Under the pieces are notes generated by a model that had not been told where the DNA came from, searched no databases, and worked only from the letters and a program-made list of their open reading frames with translations. The position numbers and the translations under genes were made by a program. From the NCBI RefSeq assembly GCF_012986595.1, contig NZ_JAAQYM010000003.1:496001-560000 (forward strand): 64,000 nt of DNA, in the 5' to 3' direction. The DNA comes from Pseudomonas koreensis (GTDB taxonomy: Bacteria; Pseudomonadota; Gammaproteobacteria; Pseudomonadales; Pseudomonadaceae). This document shows positions 1-6,801 of this stretch, piece after piece (the stretch's first letter is position 1; every line of letters starts with the position of its first letter).

Positions 1-1856
1 TTGTCGTACGCGGTCGGCGGGCGGCCCAGCCAATCACCACCGCTGCTGGCCAGTGCAGTGGCAATGCACAAATTGCCTTGCACCACGAACACGTAGAACC
101 GGGTGAACCAGTCTGCTAATTGCTGGCCATTGGCACTTTGGGCGACCAGTTCGGCCAGCTCCCGATCGAAGCGCTGCAAACCGTTTTCAAGGTTCAGCAA
201 ATGGCCGCGAGCCTTGCGTTGCATACGCAAAAACAGCGGTAACGAACGCAGCATCTTCAGCGGTTGCCACGGCAGATGCGGCGTCGCACCACCAACTTCA
301 CCGGCGTAGTTATCGGCGCTGATGCCCCAGTCGGCCAACCGGGCAAGAAACAGGTCATTGTTGATGTAGGACGCGCCGCCGAACACAGCAGTGAACGGCT
401 CGTTGTCCTGCAACACCCGCGCATCCCAACGCGCCATGATTGCCGGAATACTCGCAGCGGCGCGGCGCTGGGCGTACTCGACCAGCACGCTCGGTTGCGG
501 CGGCAGAATCTCGGCGATGTTCGCGGCGGTGAGGTGCCGGCGCCAGCCGTAATCGCTGATCGGCCGGTATTGCAGCAGCCAGAGTTGCGAACCGTCCCAG
601 GCCCATTCGACGTCGCCGGGCACGTAGTGGAACACGCGCAACACCTCTTGCAGAAAGCGCCACAGCAGGTCTTCGGTCAAACCGTGGGAAGGCGTGAACG
701 TGCCGCTTCGCCACGCATCGCCGAGTCGCGAAAGCGTTGCTCGTGAGGGGCTGACGTGACCGTCGGCCAACGATTCGAGATGGCCTTCAACCCATTCCAG
801 TTCTACCGAGAGATGACGCACGAATGCGATCCCGGAAACCACCGGGGTGATGAAGCGTTGCACCACCACTTCCTCGACACCTTCGGCCGTCAGTTCGGCA
901 ATGCGTTTCGGCACATTGGCGGTCGGCTCGCGCAGATAGGTTGTGCTCAAACCGGCATTCGCCGAATCGGCCTGATCCTCGCCATAACTGGAGGAGCGCA
1001 CCGCCCAGGTCACATCAGGTTGAGCAGCGAGAAATGCCGGCAGGCGCGGATCGCTGCAATCGTTGAGGGTCAGCGCTGCCGGTACCGTTTGCCGCGCCAG
1101 TTGAGCCAGACGCAAACGCCCGCCCTTGGTGTGCGCAACAAACCCGCGCTCGCCCGACTCCAGCCATTGCGCGAACTGCGCGGGCGAGTCGATCCACGGG
1201 TAGTGACCCCATCCCGGTTTGAGGCTGATAGTCAGATCAGCGCGAGCGAGAATCGCCGACCACGCCGCCGCTTGCTCGATGCCGAGCACAGCGTCCTGAT
1301 CACCCCAGACCAGCTCAACCGGATCGGTGATCCACTCCAGCAGCGGCAGCGCAGTATCTGCGCGGATCAGATCCCAGTGCGGCACGAACGCACGACAGCG
1401 CGCATAGCCGGCGCCCATGCGCTGGTACTGCGCGGGCCTCCAAGTCTGGTTGGAAAACTTGCGCGCGAACAGCGAGGGTCTGTTCGACAGCAGCCAATGA
1501 ATGGACTTGCGGATTGGCAGCGGTGACATCAGCGCCGGCAATCGGCGCTGCCACAAAAAGGCGCCCACCGGCGCCAGCAACACACTGCGAGAAAAGTGCC
1601 CGGGCCGACGTTGCAGCGCATGCAGCACCAGCAACGCATTGACCCCAACCGCCATGATCGCGCTGCCCTGCTGTGTCATCGCCAGCAAGATCTGCGCGTA
1701 GTCCGCCAGATCCTCACAGGGCGGCTGCGGATTGGCGCCGAAACCCGGCAACTCCAGCGGCACCACTTCGTAACGCTTGAAGTGCGGCAGCGCGTCATCC
1801 CACCAATCGGCGGCGCTGCCGTTGCCGGCCAACAGGTACATCAAGGGCTTGCTCAT
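1..1856 (-). CDS. Alpha/beta-hydrolase-like domain fused to PEP-synthase-type ATP-grasp domain (partial, C-terminus off window)
   Basis: Reading frame open from ATG at 1856 to the window edge, 618 codons visible. Residues 1-235 look like an alpha/beta hydrolase: an early oxyanion-type NGSAADWW turn, a late WGDQD (acid, about Asp186) and GHYPW (His about 218). At the nucleophile elbow the sequence is VGVNALL, with Asn where Ser is expected, so the hydrolase is probably inactive or altered. Residues about 283-470 match the ATP-grasp domain of PEP synthase/PPDK: WAVRSSS..ED, VVVQRF...SG, PGDVEWAWDG and LLQYRPIS. The following part, to the edge, I do not recognise; a swivelling phosphohistidine domain would be expected further on. 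The start lies 9 bp after the upstream epimerase stop, so the two are probably co-transcribed. A phosphotransferase or ligase acting on a small molecule is plausible, but the substrate is unknown. Confidence 0.75.
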   Translation of the reverse strand, partial: MSKPLMYLLAGNGSAADWWDDALPHFKRYEVVPLELPGFGANPQPPCEDLADYAQILLAMTQQGSAIMAVGVNALLVLHALQRRPGHFSRSVLLAPVGAFLWQRRLPALMSPLPIRKSIHWLLSNRPSLFARKFSNQTWRPAQYQRMGAGYARCRAFVPHWDLIRADTALPLLEWITDPVELVWGDQDAVLGIEQAAAWSAILARADLTISLKPGWGHYPWIDSPAQFAQWLESGERGFVAHTKGGRLRLAQLARQTVPAALTLNDCSDPRLPAFLAAQPDVTWAVRSSSYGEDQADSANAGLSTTYLREPTANVPKRIAELTAEGVEEVVVQRFITPVVSGIAFVRHLSVELEWVEGHLESLADGHVSPSRATLSRLGDAWRSGTFTPSHGLTEDLLWRFLQEVLRVFHYVPGDVEWAWDGSQLWLLQYRPISDYGWRRHLTAANIAEILPPQPSVLVEYAQRRAAASIPAIMARWDARVLQDNEPFTAVFGGASYINNDLFLARLADWGISADNYAGEVGGATPHLPWQPLKMLRSLPLFLRMQRKARGHLLNLENGLQRFDRELAELVAQSANGQQLADWFTRFYVFVVQGNLCIATALASSGGDWLGRPPTAYD

Positions 1857-1865
1857 GAGCGATCC

Positions 1866-3260
1866 TCAGGTCAGATCGCGCAGAGCGGCGTCGAGGGTTG
1901 GAAAGCGGAATGTGTAGCCAGCCTCGGTCAAACGCTGCGGCACCACGCGCTGACCGTCGAAGAACAGCTGCGCCATCTCCCCTGCCATTGCACGCACTGG
2001 CGCGGCGGGAATATGGAACCACACCGGACGCTTGAGGACCTTGCCGGCCTGCTCGGCGAACGCTGCCTGACTGACCGTTTCCGGCGCCACCATGTTGTAG
2101 GTGCCGCGCAGACTGTCGTCATTGAAAGCCCTTGCGATCACCTGAAGCACATCATCGCGATGCACCCAACTCATGATCTGCCGACCATCGCCCATGCGCC
2201 CGCCGAAGCCCAGGCGGAACGGAATCAGCAATGGCAACAGCGCACCACCTGGACCAAACACCACGCCGAGGCGCAGCACCACCTGACGCACGCCAAACTG
2301 CGTGGCGGGTTGCGCCGAAGCCTCCCAACGCGCACAGAGTTCGGCCATGAAACCGTCACCCTTGCTGGCGTGTTCATCGAGGCTTTCGCTGGCATCGCGC
2401 ACGCCGTAGAAACCGATGGCTGAGGCTTGAATCCACAGCGGTGGTTTTTGCTTGGTGTTCTTCAGCCAGATCATCAGGGCTTCGGTGGTGCCGACTCGAC
2501 TGGCGAGCAGTTGCGCCTGACGCTTGGGAGTCCAGCGTGGGCCGGCGACGGGTGCGCCTGCGAGGTTGATCACTACGTCGAAGGCTTCGTCGTGGCTGAG
2601 TTCGCCGAGCGAATGCATACAGCGGACGCGGCCGTTGAACAAGGTGGCGGCGCTCAACGGATCACGCGTTAAAACGCTAATTGAATGACCGGCGTCGAGT
2701 AACTGGTGGACTAAAGCTTCACCTATAAACCCTGTGCCGCCGGTGATAAGTACGCGTTTGAAAGCGCTGCCAACAAACGGGTTGGATGTGCTCGGAGTCT
2801 TTACTGAAGGGGATTTTCGGCGGTCATGGCGATACAGCCAAACCAGCGGTGGCAACAACACCAGCAACGCAAAACCGTCGAGCCACAGGTGCGACCAGAC
2901 CTGCCGTTGCGCTGAAAGCCACATGTCCTGCGGTGCCCATAGCAGGATGCCGGCGATCAACCAGCCCCACGCCATCGGGGCTTTCGAGCGATTGCCGATG
3001 TGCACCAGAGCTAGCATGTACAGCGAATAGCTTTGCAGCGTCGCGCCGAAAAGCGCGAGCCACCAGACCTGTTGTTCGTGGCCGGCGGCGGGCACCGCAT
3101 CGGCGCCCCAGAATGCGAGTTCGAGAACTTGCAGATAGCCGTCGAGTAAACCGGAGTGACCGGCCCAGGCCAGGGTGAGGCCGGCGAGTATGTGCGCGAT
3201 TGCGGCGGCGTATAGCCAGAGTACTAACGCTGGGCGAAGGGAGATCGAGGGGGCTGGCAT
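1866..3260 (-). CDS. DoxX-like membrane domain fused to TIGR01777-type NAD(P)-dependent epimerase
   Basis: 464 residues from the ATG at 3260. An in-frame ATG at 3278 also exists, but the 3260 start has AGGA at a 6-base spacing. Residues 1-150 form four hydrophobic helices of the DoxX-like kind. Residues about 165-460 form an extended SDR epimerase of the TIGR01777/YfcH (SulA-like) family: nucleotide-binding ITGGTGFIG, INLAGAPVAGPRW, ASAIGFYG with the active Tyr, LRLGVVFGPGGALL and MSWVHRDD. The C-terminal DUF1731-like tail contains VPQRLTEAGYTF. The family's substrate is not established. Fusion to a membrane domain places the reductase at the inner membrane. It lies downstream of the exported T6SS-linked genes on the same strand (66 bp gap) and directly upstream of the hydrolase/ATP-grasp fusion. 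Confidence 0.85.
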   Translation of the reverse strand: MPAPSISLRPALVLWLYAAAIAHILAGLTLAWAGHSGLLDGYLQVLELAFWGADAVPAAGHEQQVWWLALFGATLQSYSLYMLALVHIGNRSKAPMAWGWLIAGILLWAPQDMWLSAQRQVWSHLWLDGFALLVLLPPLVWLYRHDRRKSPSVKTPSTSNPFVGSAFKRVLITGGTGFIGEALVHQLLDAGHSISVLTRDPLSAATLFNGRVRCMHSLGELSHDEAFDVVINLAGAPVAGPRWTPKRQAQLLASRVGTTEALMIWLKNTKQKPPLWIQASAIGFYGVRDASESLDEHASKGDGFMAELCARWEASAQPATQFGVRQVVLRLGVVFGPGGALLPLLIPFRLGFGGRMGDGRQIMSWVHRDDVLQVIARAFNDDSLRGTYNMVAPETVSQAAFAEQAGKVLKRPVWFHIPAAPVRAMAGEMAQLFFDGQRVVPQRLTEAGYTFRFPTLDAALRDLT

Positions 3261-3326
3261 TCCGTGTCCTGAGCGCATTCCTTGGGGGTGGGGAGTTTAA
3301 AGGAATGCGTGGGGTTTCGGGGGTTG

Positions 3327-4694
3327 TCAGTAGCAGTAGCTGGGTTGGATTGGTGTGGAGGAGTTTTTCTTCAAGTGTTCCAAACCGAAACGCGCGCCAT
3401 CACTACCCTTCGCGAGGGCCATTTGGTAACAGGCCATGGCTCGAGATGGATCTTTGGTACCCCATTCGCCGCTAGCGAAGGTAGATCCCAACTTGCTGAT
3501 CGCGTTGGCATTGCCCATTTTTACGGCGCCCATCAGTGCTTGCTCTGCAAGCGCAGGATTTTTGCAGGGACCGTCGGATGTTAGTTCGTTGCCATCGCAG
3601 TAAAACTCGGAAAGTCCCATCGCACCGTTCGGCAAAGTAGTGGCCGCTGCTTTGAATAGTGACTCTAAAGTATCCGTCGGCACCTGCGGCGCCATGCCCG
3701 AGAGGCTCAAAATAGCGGCTTTATAACTGGCAAGTGGGTCTCCGGAGTGTGCTGCACATAACAAGTTTTCCAGCGTGGCCTCATACAACTCAACGGTGCG
3801 AGGCTGGTCTTCCGGTGCAGCCAATGCTTCGAACGCCTCGGCACGCTGGAAACAGAGACTTTCTTCCTTGCTCATCGTCGGCGTACTCGCCGCGACCAGG
3901 TCTTTCTCGCGAATAGACCAGTCTTCAACGCCTTCAAGCACCCAGCACGCCTGACGGGAAAAATTGAAGACTTTGACGTTGCTCCAGCCGGCGCGTCGAT
4001 CCACAACAGTTGAGTGGCTGTCGTCGTATTCCCAAATCACAACACCCGGCGTTTTGCGAGATTCAATAGATGCCATCAACGGATAGGCCAATCCGGCGCC
4101 CTTCTCGCCCGTGGTCACAGGCTCGAAACGTCCCGGCTCGGCTTTTGGCCTTAACACCATCGACTTGACGGTAAACGCGGTGAGCCGGCGCTGTGCTTCG
4201 ATATCGGCAGAAAACACTGCCAGGAAGGGTAAGAAATCCTCGGATGGGCAAGCATTACTGGCGCCGACTTTTTCGGATAACTGCGCCGACTGTGCCGGCA
4301 CAATCTTGTCCAGATACGCCGAGCGCTCGCGGCTCATTCTGGCGATGCACGAGTTGACCGCGAACACATGCGCAGGCATCCCCGTCTCGATCTCGAATGC
4401 TTCCAAAGGGCAGTTCGCATCGCGTAATTTCAGCCACGCACGTTGCGACTCTTTGACCTTCGCCGCGTACTCTGCGCCCAACGCCGGATCTGCTCGATAG
4501 TCAGACTCAAGCCGCGCCATCAATTGCTTGTAGCTGAGGTTCAACTGCGTATCGGCAGCCTTCTTCGCCGCCTCCGAGCAGGGCACCATTTCCAGGCTTG
4601 ATGTGACATGGCTGCAGTCGTCCTGCGCATAGGCCGCTGAAACCGGCAGCAGCACGGCCAGAAGGGTAAAAACGAAACGGTTCACTGTGTTCAT
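3327..4694 (-). CDS. Exported LprI/DUF1311-type protein with Sel1-like repeats; possible lysozyme-type inhibitor
   Basis: 455 residues from ATG at 4694. This start gives a clear signal peptide ending AYA-QDD; the longer upstream extension has no signal and would overlap the preceding gene. Residues about 25-130 match the DUF1311/LprI domain: two early Cys, then AADTQLNLSYKQLM and a late paired Cys. LprI of Mycobacterium is known as a lysozyme inhibitor. The last 130 residues contain Sel1/TPR-like helical repeats (AEQALMGAVKMGNANA, RAMACYQMALAKGSDGA). The middle is not recognised. It starts 11 bp after the XAC2610-like gene and ends the operon behind the GH19 effector. Context suggests a periplasmic protein that protects against the effector; this is inference. 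Confidence 0.7.
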   Translation of the reverse strand: MNTVNRFVFTLLAVLLPVSAAYAQDDCSHVTSSLEMVPCSEAAKKAADTQLNLSYKQLMARLESDYRADPALGAEYAAKVKESQRAWLKLRDANCPLEAFEIETGMPAHVFAVNSCIARMSRERSAYLDKIVPAQSAQLSEKVGASNACPSEDFLPFLAVFSADIEAQRRLTAFTVKSMVLRPKAEPGRFEPVTTGEKGAGLAYPLMASIESRKTPGVVIWEYDDSHSTVVDRRAGWSNVKVFNFSRQACWVLEGVEDWSIREKDLVAASTPTMSKEESLCFQRAEAFEALAAPEDQPRTVELYEATLENLLCAAHSGDPLASYKAAILSLSGMAPQVPTDTLESLFKAAATTLPNGAMGLSEFYCDGNELTSDGPCKNPALAEQALMGAVKMGNANAISKLGSTFASGEWGTKDPSRAMACYQMALAKGSDGARFGLEHLKKNSSTPIQPSYCY

Positions 4695-4705
4695 CCTTGA
4701 GTCAT

Positions 4706-5167
4706 TCAGGCTTTGCTTTTGGCGAACCGGGTGACGCATTGCTTGGGTATGTTCATTTCCCAATAGGTGCTGAGCAACGCTTTACGTTTTTTTTCGACGA
4801 GCAAATTAACGAAGCCATCGCCGCAGTCCGGCTGCAATTCTTCGAAGGTGCCGGTTTTTACTTGGTAAATGAACACCCGGTAGTAATGGTAAGTGCCCAT
4901 GCCGTCATCGAGCTGCCAGATCGCGAAATCCTGAGCGCCGTCGAAATTGAAATCGTCGAACTGCATGTGGAGTTCGTTTACGGCTTCAAAATCGACCGTC
5001 CGCGACTCGTTATGCGTTTCGCCTTTAACCGCGACGTTCAGCGTGGAGCCTTCGAGAACCAGTGTCGCTTCGACACCTTTGGTTGGGCTGAACGTAGTGG
5101 TTTCGGCTAATACCGGCATCGTCCACAGCAGGCCGAGTAATGATGCTGCTAGAGTTTTTGATCTCAT
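4706..5167 (-). CDS. Exported XAC2610-like protein, candidate immunity protein against the GH19 effector
   Basis: 153 residues with a signal peptide (cleavage near VLA-ETT). The core has a calcium-binding-type loop, DFNFDGAQDFAI, followed by a Gly/Tyr-rich stretch and a hydrophobic VFIYQV strand. This matches my memory of the XAC2610 family. XAC2610 of Xanthomonas citri is the periplasmic inhibitor of XAC2609, a GH19-type peptidoglycan hydrolase delivered to rival cells. A GH19-domain effector lies two genes upstream in the same operon, which supports the same pairing. Two Cys (in PDCGD and KQCVT) could form a disulfide. It starts 9 bp after the preceding gene's stop. The family call needs a profile search; the immunity role is inference from family and context. 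Confidence 0.7.
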   Translation of the reverse strand: MRSKTLAASLLGLLWTMPVLAETTTFSPTKGVEATLVLEGSTLNVAVKGETHNESRTVDFEAVNELHMQFDDFNFDGAQDFAIWQLDDGMGTYHYYRVFIYQVKTGTFEELQPDCGDGFVNLLVEKKRKALLSTYWEMNIPKQCVTRFAKSKA

Positions 5168-5176
5168 GTACTCGCC

Positions 5177-5602
5177 CTACTCCCACTTGCATCCGGACTC
5201 CAGAGAGGAGTCGACGCTGGTGATATTTCCAAAGTAGTAAACCTTGCCGTTGGACTTCTTCGTGTACGTCATCGAGACGATCTGCGTTCCTTGAGTCACG
5301 AGTTCGTAAATCCCTGAAACCTTGCCCCTGATGACTTCAGACCAGATTGTAGTGCTCTGCAAAGGGGCATCGGGACCGAGCATCTCCTCCTCGGAATGCG
5401 TTGACACAACGGAAATTGGCTCGCTGGACTTGGCGTACTTTACGAAGCCGCCAGACCATTTGCTGGAGGCATCGTAAAAAATACGGAATTCGAACTTCAC
5501 CGGACTCGTTTCGGATAGTTCGAAGCAGAGTGATTCGCTGGTGACTGCGCTGTGGGCGGCGAAAGGAAATAACGCCAAAAAACCAAAACATGACTTATTC
5601 AT
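5177..5602 (-). CDS. Small exported protein of unknown family in the effector operon
   Basis: 141 residues with a signal peptide (about residues 1-18, AAHS-AVT). The mature part looks beta-rich with an alternating strand pattern. It has two Cys, one near the N-terminus (ESLCFEL) and one three residues from the end (SGCKWE), which could staple the fold. I do not recognise the family. It lies 9 bp upstream of the XAC2610-like gene and 314 bp below the preceding gene, so it may begin its own transcript. Codon use is more AT-rich than the surrounding core genome. Position suggests a second or third protective protein for the GH19 effector. Confidence 0.6.
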   Translation of the reverse strand: MNKSCFGFLALFPFAAHSAVTSESLCFELSETSPVKFEFRIFYDASSKWSGGFVKYAKSSEPISVVSTHSEEEMLGPDAPLQSTTIWSEVIRGKVSGIYELVTQGTQIVSMTYTKKSNGKVYYFGNITSVDSSLESGCKWE

Positions 5603-5916
5603 ATTTATCGAAACTCGTTAACCACGGACGATTTCTCAAGCAGTCAATGCAGTATTGCTGTTGACGAGCGAAAAATTTATTTAAGACCTTAATCAGACGT
5701 TAAGAACGTCAAGCCAAATAATTAAATCCGCCCCCTTTCGCATTAGTAGCGACTATGAATAAGGGAAATGTAGGAGATACGGGCGGGCGAATTGAACCAA
5801 AGTAATCTGCCCCTTCTTCGCAAGGGCCTAAATACTCTATCTTACGCTGCCGCCCTACTCCCTTCTGAAAGGCTTCTTATTTCAAATCTACCAATAACCG
5901 AATAGGCCCCACCCCC
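5603..5916. other. AT-rich intergenic region between putative immunity genes
   Basis: About 310 bases with no convincing reading frame on either strand. It is AT-rich near 5660-5730 and could hold a promoter for the three small exported genes below it on the minus strand, but I cannot point to a clear -35/-10 pair. No REP sequence is present here. It may be the remains of a lost gene. Confidence 0.4.
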
Positions 5917-6801
5917 TTATTTAACTCTTTCTATTGCCCTTGAAGGAATTAGATGCTCTTTGCCTCGACCTTTCATCATCGCGATATAACTCTGATAGTA
6001 CTGTTTCGACTTCACTTCATCACTACTCCACAAAACGTCCGCAATATTGAGTTTGAGAACCACGCGCTCAGGAGAGACGGCTTCAACTTTAGAAAGCAAA
6101 GAATAAGCAACTTTGTTAGATCCAGCCTCTCCCAGAGCAAAGCCAAAATCATTATAGATTCCGGAGTTAACTCTCGACACCGGAGCCTCCCTTAATAACG
6201 AGTCAAGTCTCTCTTGCGTCAGATAAGATTTGAGAGCTTCATAATCTTTATCTTTAAGTCTCACCAGAACGATATCGTGAGACAACTCCAAAGAATCTTG
6301 TCTAGCTCCGCTAGCGGTCTCTTTTAGTTTCTTTGAGGCAAGCGCTCGTGTTGAATACCAAAAATAATCCCCCCCCCCCTCTTCCAGGCTTCCTTCATAC
6401 CCAGAAATAGATGAAGCAAGCTTCTTGTCATTTACAAGACTGCGTATTTCTTTATCGCTATAAACGTAGGAAACAAAATCTGTCCCTTTTAAGTTGACCC
6501 CAGGGTGCATAACAACCCAGCTACACGTAAAAACAAAAAATGTGTTGCCCGCGCTCACCGTGTAAGCATCATGCAACTGTGCATCTCCCCCCTCATGCTC
6601 GCAGACATCTGGAAATTGAGTACTTCCTTTCCCCGCCACTAGCAACTCGCCACGGAGTGTTTGACTCCCTTCTGATCCCACATAATAAAATCTGGCGCTT
6701 TGAGACAAACCAAAAACAGGATCGAGGTTTACTACTTTCTCATCAGCAATAACGGATAAAACAGGAAAAACAAGCGACAAAACCAAAAATACAACTTTCA
6801 T
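5917..6801 (-). CDS. Exported protein translationally coupled to the GH19 effector; candidate immunity protein
   Basis: 294 residues. The signal peptide (about residues 1-19, VIA-DEK) directs it to the periplasm. The ATG overlaps the effector stop in an ATGA arrangement, so the two are translationally coupled, as T6SS effector/immunity pairs usually are. The first 130 residues look beta-rich with a Cys pair (DVCEHE, FTCSWV). The last 120 look helical and TPR-like (YNDFGFALGEAGSNKVAYSLL). I do not recognise a named family. Oddly, the coding strand carries an uninterrupted run of 11 G at the Gly-Gly-Gly of residues about 142-144. Base composition is AT-rich, suggesting acquisition with the effector. 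Confidence 0.75.
   Translation of the reverse strand: MKVVFLVLSLVFPVLSVIADEKVVNLDPVFGLSQSARFYYVGSEGSQTLRGELLVAGKGSTQFPDVCEHEGGDAQLHDAYTVSAGNTFFVFTCSWVVMHPGVNLKGTDFVSYVYSDKEIRSLVNDKKLASSISGYEGSLEEGGGDYFWYSTRALASKKLKETASGARQDSLELSHDIVLVRLKDKDYEALKSYLTQERLDSLLREAPVSRVNSGIYNDFGFALGEAGSNKVAYSLLSKVEAVSPERVVLKLNIADVLWSSDEVKSKQYYQSYIAMMKGRGKEHLIPSRAIERVK
6369..6379 (-). repeat. Poly-G(11) tract inside the effector-coupled gene
   Basis: The plus strand shows 11 consecutive C (11 G in the coding strand) within the gene coupled to the GH19 effector. It encodes part of EEGGGD. Homopolymer G tracts of this length are classic slipped-strand sites; a one-base change would truncate the protein. Confidence 0.85.
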
